Source: Bacillus aquiflavi
GTDB taxonomy: Bacteria; Bacillota; Bacilli; Bacillales; Cytobacillaceae
Assembly (NCBI RefSeq): GCF_019915265.1
Contig: NZ_CP082780.1
Coordinates: 248,001-312,000 of the forward strand
Length of the DNA stretch: 64,000 nt
Direction of reading: 5' to 3'
Both the position numbers and the translations under genes were made by a program. The notes below the pieces were generated by a model that was not told the DNA's origin, made no database searches, and saw only the letters and a program-made list of their open reading frames with translations. Positions 34,940 to 43,574 of the stretch are shown here, piece by piece. The first letter of the stretch is position 1, and each line of letters begins with the position of its first letter.

Positions 34940-35686
34940 ATGAATCGAAAAGAAATGGTTAAAAGACTTGGCGAGTTTTTAGGAGTGAAACCAAAGTATC
35001 TCAGCGCCCCCACTTTTGCTTACGCGATTGTGACAGAAGAGGAGACCTACACAATCGATAGGCAGGGAACAATTAGAAATTCAAACGGGGACGCAAAACA
35101 CTACGACGAAATTGTAAACCTAGCAGAGCCAAACAAAAATAGCGAAGCCGCAATGCTTCCTGAATTAGATGGCCTGGAGATAACACTTCCGCTAGCGGGT
35201 CACACTGGAAACACATTAAGAAATCTAGTAAACATGCTTTATAGTAAGCAGCACCTCATCATGATGGCATTCGAATCAAACGAGCCGCTGATGGACGATA
35301 CTTTACCGAAAGATTTAAGTGAAAAGGAAACGGGAACTCTTGGGGATTTCAAAAAGGCATTGGATGAACTTGGACTTGGGAAGCTTCCGAACTTAGCATT
35401 TGATTTTGAAAATGAAACCTTCACGATCAAACTGGCGGTCCAAAGTTTTGACTCAGAGACAGTTACAGCCTTCCAAGACCTCATCGGATTTATCGACCGA
35501 AATGCCAAAAAGCAAAAGCGGGCATCTTTCAAACGGTCACAGGATGAAAACCCAAAATACTCCTTCCGGACATGGCTCATTCGACTTGGAATGAATGGCC
35601 CTGAGTATAAAACAACCCGAAAAGTACTCTTGAAAAACCTTTCTGGCAGTGCAGCGTATCGAAAGGTGAGTGAACCGAATGGATAA
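34940..35686 (+). CDS. Phage hypothetical protein
   Basis: 248 residues after AGGAGGT. I do not recognise a named domain. The first ~60 residues look like a small alpha/beta module (MVKRLGEFLGVKPKYLSAP), the middle has an acidic region, and the last ~80 residues are basic (KKQKRASFKRSQ) with FRTWLIRLGMNGPEYKTTRK. It is followed by a small zinc-finger protein, start overlapping its stop. Parts of a second, decayed copy of the gene lie at 36189-36335 and 37590-37700. It lies between methyltransferase and terminase genes, so a role in the phage's own DNA handling is possible but unknown. Confidence 0.65.
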   Translation: MNRKEMVKRLGEFLGVKPKYLSAPTFAYAIVTEEETYTIDRQGTIRNSNGDAKHYDEIVNLAEPNKNSEAAMLPELDGLEITLPLAGHTGNTLRNLVNMLYSKQHLIMMAFESNEPLMDDTLPKDLSEKETGTLGDFKKALDELGLGKLPNLAFDFENETFTIKLAVQSFDSETVTAFQDLIGFIDRNAKKQKRASFKRSQDENPKYSFRTWLIRLGMNGPEYKTTRKVLLKNLSGSAAYRKVSEPNG

Positions 35687-35891
35687 GTTCTTCACACAAA
35701 TAAATTGCGATCGCTGTGGTGGTTGCTTAAAAGGCGGTCGAATTATGTCTATGTACAATACCGATTGCATTTGCATGGCTTGCAAGGACAAGGAGTCGAA
35801 GCAGGCTGACTATAGTGAGGCGGTCAAGGCTGACCATGAGGAAATTAGGAAGGGCAATTACAATTATAAAGGCATAAAGGGCGAGAATTAA
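35679..35891 (+). CDS. Small zinc-finger phage protein
   Basis: 70 residues from the ATG at 35679, overlapping the previous stop (ATGGATAA). Four cysteines in two pairs (CDRCGGC and CICMAC) form a likely zinc finger; the rest is helical and charged. Small proteins of this kind are common in phage late regions. A GTG at 35670 is an alternative start. Confidence 0.65.
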   Translation: MDKFFTQINCDRCGGCLKGGRIMSMYNTDCICMACKDKESKQADYSEAVKADHEEIRKGNYNYKGIKGEN

Positions 35892-35900
35892 CTTGCTAAT

Positions 35901-35943
35901 CCCTGTGTTTAGAGTGATGTATAGACATACCAAAAACACAGGG
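35901..35943 (+). promoter_or_regulatory. Leader hairpin touching the ribosome binding site (copy 2)
   Basis: CCCTGTGTTT pairs perfectly with AAACACAGGG, whose final GGG begins the GGGAGG ribosome binding site of the following small gene. Sequence and placement match the hairpin at 34888. Confidence 0.55.
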
Positions 35944-35954
35944 AGGTTGTTTGA

Positions 35955-36170
35955 ATGACTAGGGAGATGATTCAAATGCTGCAGGGAAATGTTGATGCGT
36001 TTAGGGGAATGGAACTGCTGCTTCAGTAAAAGTGCGATATAGAAGAAGCTGGATACCAAGAAAATGAGATGTATCTTTTGCCGGGAATACTAGTCCTTCA
36101 ACTTGAAGACGGGGAAGTGCGCTGGATGGTATTCGAAGGCGAATTCAAGATGGAAATCTGGAAGAAATAA
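35955..36170 (+). pseudogene. Small phage gene with in-frame stop
   Basis: A 71-codon frame with a good ribosome binding site reads MTREMIQMLQGNVDAFRGME, is stopped by a TAA at 36027, and goes on in the same frame through YLLPGILVLQLEDGEVRWMV to FKMEIWKK. The break is a single codon. A further decayed piece of the same gene (GWYSKANSKWKYG) is found at about 37680. Function unknown. Confidence 0.55.
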
Positions 36171-36188
36171 GCTTCCGGTTAACATGAT

Positions 36189-36335
36189 TTATAGAGCCTA
36201 ATCATGATAGCCTTCGAAACAAATGAGCCACTAATGAACGGTATTTTCCCTGAAGATTTTAATAAAAAGTAAGCAAGCGCCTTTGGGGATTTCAAAAAGG
36301 TACTATATGCATTTGACCTTGAAATTGTCCATGTC
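36189..36335 (+). pseudogene. Decayed duplicate of the 34940 gene, left piece
   Basis: This stretch matches bases ~35238-35385 of the gene at 34940 (shared protein blocks LIMMAFE, NEPL, GTLGDFKKALDE in the intact copy; CTAATCATGATAGCCTTCGA versus CTCATCATGATGGCATTCGA in DNA) but with stops and shifts. It breaks off where the Abi gene insert begins, and the match resumes at 37590. Confidence 0.6.
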
Positions 36336-36442
36336 TAGAAGTGTGGGATGTAATTCACTTCCACAGGAAATGTTAAAATGGCATGGCGGTAAAAGAAGTA
36401 GGGCAAGCCATGTAAACGTAAAGAAAGTGAATAAAGGGAATA

Positions 36443-36497
36443 AAATAACCCACCGAGTGAGCGTATTGTTTAGTAGGGCTACTTGGTGAGTTTATTT
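36443..36497 (-). terminator. Terminator of the Abi_2 gene
   Basis: AAATAACCCACCGAGT pairs imperfectly with ACTTGGTGAGTTTATTT; on the minus strand the stem lies just after the stop of the Abi gene and ends in a T-rich arm. Confidence 0.6.
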
Positions 36498-36502
36498 CTT
36501 GT

Positions 36503-37459
36503 TTAAAAATAGGTTTTCCAATTAACGTCAAAGCCCATAATTGTTAATATATCGGCAAATGGAACAGTTGTTAGTTTATTTTGATAACTATTGAACAGTT
36601 TGTCTAGGGAGCTTTTTAGTTCTCTGTGTTCTTTTTTAGGGAGTACTAATTTTAATAAGGCGAACATCGTAAATAATCTACCATCGAGCAAGTTCCCGGG
36701 AATAGACAATAATTGGGAATTGTGTCTAGTTCTAGTTTGATGGTGCAACTTGAAGTTATAAAGCCTTTCTTCGTGGGCACACAAATTTCTAATCAAATTA
36801 GCAATTTTAATAACATCAACAATTGATTCCTTAGGAATTTGGAATGTTGCGCCGTAATCCCTCTTAAATTGTAAAGAGAAGTCTTTAGCAATCTTGTCCT
36901 TTAGGGAAGCGTCTATAGCCTGATAAAAATTAGAAATGTTTCCAAGTGTTAAATCGTTTACTAATACCCATAAAGGCACATTGCCGTGAACGGTTAAATA
37001 ATGCTTAATCGAGTTGTTATTTTTCTCCGATGACTTTTGCTTTATTTTATTTGATATTATAGCAATAAGGTTCAGTACCTGGTTCAAGTTTGAACTTGAG
37101 TAATTTTTAAATAGAAGGTAAGCGTGGGGTTCCTTAAACTTTTCACTGAATCGATATGAGATTTTAGATTTCATACTGTTTTCAAAGATTAATAGATATT
37201 TTAAAAATAAGTTTCTTAGCTCCCTATCAAATGTGAAAAGGCTATATATTTCCTCGATGGTAGTATTTGGTATATATTTTTCAGGAGATGCTGCTTGTCC
37301 ATTTTGATCTTTAAGTAGAAATAAATCTTTATATCCATTTATCACATTATAGTAATTTTCTCTTTCAAAAATACGCATAGCAGTGGAACCATTATCAATG
37401 GTCAAACCTCTACCCCGTAAAATCGTTATTTGTTGACGGTGCGTTTGGAATGGCTTCAT
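36503..37459 (-). CDS. Abi_2 (AbiD/AbiF) family abortive infection protein
   Basis: 318 residues from the ATG at 37459 behind GGGGTGAT. The family blocks are clear: an N-terminal LRGRGLTIDN and FERENYYNVINGYKDLF, FTFDRELRNLFLKYLLIFEN, and the HEPN ribonuclease motif RNLCAHEERLYN (Arg224, His229). Abi_2 proteins stop phage growth in the infected cell, probably by RNA cleavage. The gene runs against its prophage neighbours and sits exactly between two pieces of a decayed duplicate gene, so it was inserted there. No lesion is seen. Confidence 0.88.
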   Translation of the reverse strand: MKPFQTHRQQITILRGRGLTIDNGSTAMRIFERENYYNVINGYKDLFLLKDQNGQAASPEKYIPNTTIEEIYSLFTFDRELRNLFLKYLLIFENSMKSKISYRFSEKFKEPHAYLLFKNYSSSNLNQVLNLIAIISNKIKQKSSEKNNNSIKHYLTVHGNVPLWVLVNDLTLGNISNFYQAIDASLKDKIAKDFSLQFKRDYGATFQIPKESIVDVIKIANLIRNLCAHEERLYNFKLHHQTRTRHNSQLLSIPGNLLDGRLFTMFALLKLVLPKKEHRELKSSLDKLFNSYQNKLTTVPFADILTIMGFDVNWKTYF

Positions 37460-37589
37460 TACTTATCACCCCATAAAAATAGCCCAGTCCTCGGAAGGAA
37501 CATGGGCCTGATCACTAAGATCATTATATTATATGCATACATGGCTGTCAATAAACATGAATTTAAAACATTTTTCAAAAATGTGCATT

Positions 37590-37775
37590 GTTTATATTGG
37601 AATGAGATACCAGGCATAGCGATTGATTTTGAAAATGAAATATTCACTATTAAACTAGAAGCCCAGAACTTGGATTCAGCTGGATGGTATTCAAAGGCGA
37701 ATTCAAAATGGAAATATGGAAGTAATAGGAATGCGAAAATCGAACAAGCGGTTCAAGAAGAGTCTGTCCAAGGAT
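37590..37775 (+). pseudogene. Decayed duplicate of the 34940 and 35955 genes, right piece
   Basis: The stretch reads IDFENEIFTIKLEAQNLDS, matching FDFENETFTIKLAVQSFDS of the 34940 gene, and then jumps to a piece like the end of the 35955 gene (GCTGGATGGTATTCAAAGGC versus GCTGGATGGTATTCGAAGGC). It is the continuation of the left piece at 36189-36335 after the Abi insert. Confidence 0.6.
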
Positions 37776-37816
37776 AGGCTCTTTTCCTACGCCAAATTTG
37801 AAAGGAGGTGGCGCCT

Positions 37817-38299
37817 GTGACCCAACGTGGAAGAAAGCCCAAGCCTACAGCCATCAAGGCGTTAGAAGGCAACCCGGGCAAACGTCAGCTTAATCATAGC
37901 GAGCCCCAGCCTGAAAAGAAAGCACCAAGATGCCCAACTTGGTTAGAACCTGAAGCTAAAAAAGAGTGGCGGAGGATGGTCAAGCGACTAGAACAGCTTG
38001 GAATTTTGACAGAAGTAGATATGGCTGCATTTGCAGGATATTGCCAAGCCTATGCAAGATGGAAAGAGGCGGAGGAATTCATTTCCAAACACGGGACCAT
38101 TGTCAAAACCCCTTCAGGATATTGGCAGCAGGTGCCACAGGTTTCAATTGCTCAGAGTTATTTAAAAATCATGAATCGGTTCTGTGAGCAGTTTGGATTA
38201 ACCCCTTCATCGAGAAGTAGAATTGTCACTGATAAACCAATTGATGCAAATGACCCGATGGAATTTATGCTCTTTCAAGGTGGTGGTAAAGGTGTATGA
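37817..38299 (+). CDS. Terminase small subunit (P27 family)
   Basis: 160 residues from the GTG at 37817, six bases after GGAGGTG; a GTG at 37808 overlaps that site. The family start RGRKPKPTAIKALEGNPGKR and the blocks CPTWLEPEAKKEWRRM and GYCQAYARWKEAE are typical. It recognises phage DNA for packaging and delivers it to TerL, whose start it overlaps by eight bases. The gene is intact. Confidence 0.93.
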   Translation: MTQRGRKPKPTAIKALEGNPGKRQLNHSEPQPEKKAPRCPTWLEPEAKKEWRRMVKRLEQLGILTEVDMAAFAGYCQAYARWKEAEEFISKHGTIVKTPSGYWQQVPQVSIAQSYLKIMNRFCEQFGLTPSSRSRIVTDKPIDANDPMEFMLFQGGGKGV

Positions 38300-39836
38300 C
38301 GAAAAAAAGGCCCAGCATGCCGTAAACTTTATTAATTGTCTGAAGCACACGAAAGGTCAGTGGCGTGGTGTACCTTTCGATCTCTTACCTTGGCAGGACC
38401 AAATTATTCGGGATCTATTCGGTACAGTAAAGGAAAATGGCTATCGCCAATACAACACCGCCTATATTGAAATTCCAAAGAAGAATGGGAAAAGTGAATT
38501 GGCTGCTGCTGTCGCTTTATTAATGACGTGTGCGGATGGTGAGTGGGGAGCAGAGGTTTATGGCTGTGCCTCCGACCGGCAGCAAGCATCCATTGTTTTT
38601 GATGTTGCAGTTGAAATGGTGGATCAGTCGCCAGTCCTTCGAAAAAGATTCAAACCTGTTATGTCAATGAAGCGTTTGGTCTATAAACCTACCAATAGTT
38701 TCTATCAGGTTTTATCGGCTGAAGCCTATACTAAACATGGTCTGAATGTACACTCAGTTGTATTTGACGAATTACATGCTCAACCAAACCGAGAGTTGTT
38801 TGATGTTATGACAAAAGGTTCTGGCGATGCTCGACTGCAGCCGTTGTTCTTTTTAATCACAACTGCGGGAACTGACCGGAATTCGATTTGTTATGAGGTC
38901 CATCAAAAAGCAGTAGACGTTATCGAGGGAAGGAAACTTGACCCGACATTCTACCCTGCGATTTATGGAATTGATGATGACGATGATTGGATGGATGAAA
39001 AGAATTGGTATGAGGCTAATCCATCATTGAACCATACCATTGACATAGAGAAAGTTCGAAATGCATTTATTAGTGCGAAGGAAAACCCGGCAGAAGAAAA
39101 CCTATTTAGGCAGCTGAGGCTCAACCAATGGGTGAAACAATCGACCCGATGGATGCAGATGGAGAAATGGGATGCTTGCGATGAAGAAATCGATATTGAC
39201 AGCCTTCGTGGTAGAGAATGTTTTGCTGGGTTAGACCTTTCAAGTACAACTGACATTACTGCTTTTGTATTGGTTTTCCCACCAAGGACAGAAGATGAGA
39301 AATTCATTGTTCTTCCTTACTTCTGGATACCCGATGAAAACTTGAAGCAAAGGGTTAGAAGAGATCATGTTCCGTACGATATATGGGAGCAGCAAGGATA
39401 TATCAAAACGACAGAAGGGAATGTCGTGCATTACGGGTTCATTGAGGCTTTCATCGAGGAACTTGGCACAAAGTACAATATTAAAGAAATTGCTTTTGAT
39501 AGATGGGGTGCTGTACAAATGGTTCAAAACCTGGAAGGAATGGGCTTCACCGTTGTTCCGTTTGGCCAAGGATATAAGGATATGTCACCGGCTTCAAAAG
39601 AATTAATGAAGATAACCCTTGAGAAAAGAATCGTTCATGGCGGAAACCCAGTTTTAAGATGGATGATGGATAACATCTTTGTCAAGACCGATCCGGCAGG
39701 CAATATTAAACCGGATAAAGAAAAAAGTACAGAACGGATTGATGGGGCGGTAGCCTTGATTATGGCATTGGATCGTGCAATTCGTAATGAAAACAGGGAG
39801 AGTGTTTACGATGGACGGGGGATATTAATACTCTGA
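38292..39836 (+). CDS. Terminase large subunit
   Basis: 514 residues from the GTG at 38292 (VYDEKKAQHAVNFIN); other GTG codons lie up to 12 bases upstream. The ATPase has the Walker A-like IPKKNGKSELAAA and Walker B VVFDELHAQ; the nuclease domain has GLDLSSTTDITAF and later acidic residues (IDGAVALIMALD). It powers DNA packaging through the portal and cuts the concatemer. Length and order (TerS, TerL, later portal) match HK97-type phages. After it, the RnlA/RnlB genes intrude before the portal gene. Confidence 0.93.
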   Translation: MYDEKKAQHAVNFINCLKHTKGQWRGVPFDLLPWQDQIIRDLFGTVKENGYRQYNTAYIEIPKKNGKSELAAAVALLMTCADGEWGAEVYGCASDRQQASIVFDVAVEMVDQSPVLRKRFKPVMSMKRLVYKPTNSFYQVLSAEAYTKHGLNVHSVVFDELHAQPNRELFDVMTKGSGDARLQPLFFLITTAGTDRNSICYEVHQKAVDVIEGRKLDPTFYPAIYGIDDDDDWMDEKNWYEANPSLNHTIDIEKVRNAFISAKENPAEENLFRQLRLNQWVKQSTRWMQMEKWDACDEEIDIDSLRGRECFAGLDLSSTTDITAFVLVFPPRTEDEKFIVLPYFWIPDENLKQRVRRDHVPYDIWEQQGYIKTTEGNVVHYGFIEAFIEELGTKYNIKEIAFDRWGAVQMVQNLEGMGFTVVPFGQGYKDMSPASKELMKITLEKRIVHGGNPVLRWMMDNIFVKTDPAGNIKPDKEKSTERIDGAVALIMALDRAIRNENRESVYDGRGILIL

Positions 39837-39947
39837 GTTCGAAAGAGCATTGATTTGTTTTCATTGCAACCTACTAGAAACTCACGTATAATAATAGAAG
39901 TTTAAGCTAAAAGACAAGAAATATTATTTTTTTCATTCGTGCCTGAG

Positions 39948-39985
39948 CAACTAGTTTTTTCTAATAGAAACTGGTTGTTTATTTG
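39948..39985 (+). terminator. Putative terminator after TerL
   Basis: CAACTAGTTT pairs with AAACTGGTTG (one G-T pair), followed by a T-rich stretch. It separates TerL from the toxin-antitoxin insert. Confidence 0.55.
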
Positions 39986-40090
39986 GTTAATGATAGATTT
40001 TGATAGATCACCAATCTGTAAGGCACATCTTCGTAATGTTTCATTATTAAACACACAAAGATAATAGTACTTACAGGAGCGGTGATATAT

Positions 40091-41803
40091 ATGGCAAAAA
40101 AATATTATGCAGTAAAACAAGGTAAAAAAACAGGAATATTTACTACATGGGATGAATGTAAACAGAATGTACATGGATACCCAGGTGCAGAATATAAGAG
40201 CTTCACGAGCAAAGCTGAAGCAGAAAATTATTTGACGGGTTCAAAAGAAATTGAAGAATCCAAAAAAGATAGAGCGTCCGATCATGAAGTTGAAGTTGTG
40301 GCTTATGTTGATGGTAGCTTCAACGAAGAAAGCTCTGAGTTTTCTTACGGTGCGGTTATTTTTTATGAAGGAAAACAAATGCATTTTTCCGAAAAATATA
40401 ATGATCCCGATCTAGTTTCCATGAGGAATGTTGCTGGAGAAATTAAGGGTTCGGAAAGAGCGATGGCTTTTGCTCTTGAAAAAGGAGCCAAGAGCTTGGC
40501 GATTCACCATGATTATGAAGGTATCGCTAAGTGGTGTAATGGTGAATGGAAAGCAAATAAAACTGGTACCAAAGCCTATAAAAAATATTATGATGATATA
40601 AAAAATGATGTGTCCGTGAAATTCGTTTAAGTAAAAAGTCACTCTGGTGACAAATTCAATGATTTGGCGGATAAATTAGCTAAGGAAGCCTTTGCTAAAA
40701 AATCCCCTTCTGAAAATTCACCAATGAATGAACCTGATCAGACTCGAAATGTAGGTATTTTTGTAAATCCAACTGAGTTGGAAGACATTATAAAAAATAC
40801 TGGGACACAAATGTGGGATGACTTCCGCTTCATATCTTTGGAAGAAAGAGGCAAGGTCAATAAGTGCAATTTCACAGTGAACGGCAAGCTATGTTCTTTA
40901 AACTTTCACAGTAAAAATAATGGAACAACAACGATGAGTCCGACTGGTAAAAACACGGAATTATCCTTAGCGCTTAAAGAACGGATTATTGAATTGAGTG
41001 ACTTTAAAGACACTGGTGTTTCCAAATCGCATACGTTTAGGATTAATAAGGAATGGTCATATAACCTTGTAGGCTTTTTGGGGGAATTAGAGGATATTGA
41101 AAAAGATTGCATTCAACATGAGAATCCAAAATATGAACAGTGTAAATTCGTAAGCGCGAAAGGCGATCGTTTAAACATAAATATCTATGAAACGGGTAAT
41201 GTTGTCTTGCAAGGAAAGCCGGCTTATCTTTATACTGAGGCATTGTCCTTTTTATCCTACTGCCCACAAATCAGTATGACTGATGTTATCGAAGCCAATA
41301 ATTCTTTTCATGAAGTGGATATAAAAGTTGAAGATACACGAACCGAACTTCAAAAACTGATGCCGAACGCATATGGAAATATTGACGATACGTTATTCAA
41401 GATTCTTTCCCCAGCGATCTCTCTTAAAAAGGTTAATGTGGAAATGGAAGATTACTCTTGCTACGCTTTTCCTGCTTTACGTGCACTTGAAGGGTATTTG
41501 AAATACTTATTCAGTATAGAAGAAATCGAAATTGGGCATAGCTATGGATATCATTTTGGGCATGACACGAGGACAGATGCCTTCCACTTAAAAAGGCATG
41601 TGGTACAGGAACTGAAAAACCCAAAAGTCGAAGCCCCATTAGTTGAGACTTATAAATATATAAATAAAAACCGCCACACGTTGTTCCATACAGAACAAAT
41701 AATGTTCATTACTCGTATCCTGGAGGACAAGCTAGAAGCGGATCAAATTGTAAATGAAGTCATTGATTTAATTGAACGCACGTATACTTATCTAACAGCA
41801 TAA
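40091..41803 (+). pseudogene. RNase HI-RnlA fusion toxin, split by an in-frame stop
   Basis: One 570-codon frame from the ATG at 40091 with a TAA at codon 180 (40628-40630). The first 45 residues are a viroplasmin-like domain (KKYYAVKQGKKTGIFTTWDE) that binds RNA/DNA hybrids. Residues ~66-205 are RNase HI, with Asp74 (AYVDGSF), Glu117 (AGEIKGSE), Asp141 (IHHDYEGI), and after the stop KSHSGDKFNDLADKLAKEA. The last ~360 residues resemble RnlA (RNase LS), with LYTEALSFL, FPALRALEGYLKYLFSI and KNRHTLFHTE. Without the stop the protein is continuous. RnlA cleaves mRNA in phage-infected cells. An RnlB-like antitoxin gene follows. Confidence 0.75.
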
Positions 41804-41829
41804 AATAACTGAGGGAGAAGGTGGTTATT

Positions 41830-42186
41830 ATGAATAATTTTGATGTGATTCAACTAAATAATGCCCCATATGACTACTTGTTAATCGCAACAAGTTATCG
41901 AAGCTCCCTCAGTGACTTAGCGCAGCTGAACACCTTAGTGAGCTTAGGGCATGGTAGAGTTTTGTTTGACTTTATGTTGATTCATGGAAATAAAAGGAAT
42001 CGCTTTGTGGAATGCAATGTTATAAATGATGCTTGTGAAAGACAATCAATAAAAATTGCTAATAATGTCGATGAACATATTCGTAAAAAGAGTTCAGTTT
42101 TTTTTAGGGAAAATGAGCAACTGGTTAAAAACAGCGTACTCCCAAAAGCACTTCAGTATCTAATTACAGCTGGCGATGTTATTTAG
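41830..42186 (+). CDS. RnlB-like antitoxin
   Basis: 118 residues from the ATG at 41830, after GGGAGAAGGTGG. Size, place after RnlA and the central block GRVLFDFMLIHGNKRNRF (compare GEILFDLLC.NG..WNRF that I recall in Escherichia coli RnlB) support RnlB. It should bind and silence RnlA; in Escherichia coli this needs RNase HI, which is here part of the toxin chain. The gene is intact although the toxin gene has a stop. Confidence 0.75.
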   Translation: MNNFDVIQLNNAPYDYLLIATSYRSSLSDLAQLNTLVSLGHGRVLFDFMLIHGNKRNRFVECNVINDACERQSIKIANNVDEHIRKKSSVFFRENEQLVKNSVLPKALQYLITAGDVI

Positions 42187-42241
42187 AAAAACCGCTGGAA
42201 GGCACGGGTCATGCCTGAATCCAAATATTCCATTCGCGGGA

Positions 42242-42271
42242 GGAGCAAGACTATATGTTTTGCTCCTTTTT
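42242..42271 (+). terminator. Terminator after rnlB
   Basis: GGAGCAA-AC pairs with GT-TTGCTCC around a short loop and is followed by five T. Confidence 0.75.
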
Positions 42272-42350
42272 CTATAACAAAAAAATAGACGATTACGCAT
42301 CTGCTTAAAAGTAGGTGCTTTTTTTATGCCCAAATTTAGAGGTGAGGAAT

Positions 42351-43574
42351 ATGAAAGTACCGTTGTTATCAAAACTATTTCAATCAAGGGCTAGCCCGCA
42401 AAATAGCCTTTTCGGTAGTACCTACAGTTTTTTCTTTGGAGGCACCAATAGCGGCAAAACAGTCAATGAACGTACGGCGATGCAGACCACTGCCGTTTAC
42501 GCCTGCGTTCGTATTCTGGCAGAAACAATCGCAAGCCTTCCGCTTCATCTATACAAATACACTGATAACGGCAAGCAAAAAGCGGTGGAACACAATTTAT
42601 ATACCATGCTCCATGATGAGCCAAACGATGAGATGACTTCATTCGTGTTTAGAGAAACACTGATGAGTCATCTTTTATTATGGGGAAATGCATACGCACA
42701 AATCATCCGTGATGGCAGAGGGAACGTGCTGTCACTTTATCCTCTTCTTCCCGATCGGGTAACGGTGGACAGAACTTCTACTGGGGAGCTTTTTTACGAA
42801 TACCGTAAGGACACAGGTTCAGTCATCCTTCGAAACAGAGAAGTTCTTCATATTCCGGGACTAGGCTTTGATGGGTTGGTTGGTTACTCTCCAATTGCAA
42901 TGGCTAAAAACGCTATCGGGATGGCACTTGCAACCGAGGAGTATGGAGCCAGATTCTTCGCTAATGGTGCGAATCCCGGCGGAGTTTTGGAACATCCCGG
43001 TGTTGTGAAGGATCCAGCAAAAATTAGGGATAGCTGGAATGCGGTTTATCAAGGAACTGGTAACGCTCATCGTGTTGCCGTTCTCGAAGAAGGAATGAAA
43101 TTTCAAAGTATTGGTATTCCGCCAGAACAAGCACAGTTTTTGGAAACAAGAAAGTTCCAGACTGAGGAGATCTGTAGAATCTTTCGGGTCCCACCCCACC
43201 TTGTAGCCAATTTAGATAAAGCGACTTTCAGTAATATTGAACATCAATCAATCAGTTTTATTGATAATACAATCATGCCTTGGGTAACACGTATTGAGCA
43301 ATCGATGAAAAAAGCATTGCTGAGTGAAGCAGATAAGAAAGAGTATTTTATCAAATTTAACCTGAATGGACGCCTTCGTGGGGATGCAGGATCAAGAGCG
43401 CAGTTCTATCAAATCATGCGACAAAATGGCGTCATGTCAGCGAATGTTATTCGGGAACTTGAAGAAATGAACCTGATTCCGGAAGAAGAAGGGGGCGACA
43501 AATATTTGGTGAATGGAAACTTTGTCGACATGAACAATGCTGGTGCTTGGACAGAAAAATATAGGGAGGGATAA
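42351..43574 (+). CDS. Phage portal protein (HK97 type)
   Basis: 407 residues from the ATG at 42351, after AGAGGTGAGG. Family blocks include TAVYACVRILAETIASLPLH, HNLYTMLHDEPND, LLLWGNAYAQI, PIAMAKNAIGMALATEEYG and FRVPPHLVANLDKATFSNIE. Twelve copies form the ring through which DNA enters the head. It is followed by prohead protease and capsid start, the usual HK97 order. No lesion. Confidence 0.95.
   Translation: MKVPLLSKLFQSRASPQNSLFGSTYSFFFGGTNSGKTVNERTAMQTTAVYACVRILAETIASLPLHLYKYTDNGKQKAVEHNLYTMLHDEPNDEMTSFVFRETLMSHLLLWGNAYAQIIRDGRGNVLSLYPLLPDRVTVDRTSTGELFYEYRKDTGSVILRNREVLHIPGLGFDGLVGYSPIAMAKNAIGMALATEEYGARFFANGANPGGVLEHPGVVKDPAKIRDSWNAVYQGTGNAHRVAVLEEGMKFQSIGIPPEQAQFLETRKFQTEEICRIFRVPPHLVANLDKATFSNIEHQSISFIDNTIMPWVTRIEQSMKKALLSEADKKEYFIKFNLNGRLRGDAGSRAQFYQIMRQNGVMSANVIRELEEMNLIPEEEGGDKYLVNGNFVDMNNAGAWTEKYREG

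Noticed and set aside
36283-36489. Plus-strand 68-codon frame between the decayed duplicate and the Abi gene
   Set aside because: It runs through the left duplicate piece and the Abi terminator, with no protein-like features.
37430-37777. 115-codon plus-strand frame overlapping the Abi gene start
   Set aside because: It joins antisense of the Abi start with the right piece of the decayed duplicate; only that last part has a protein origin.
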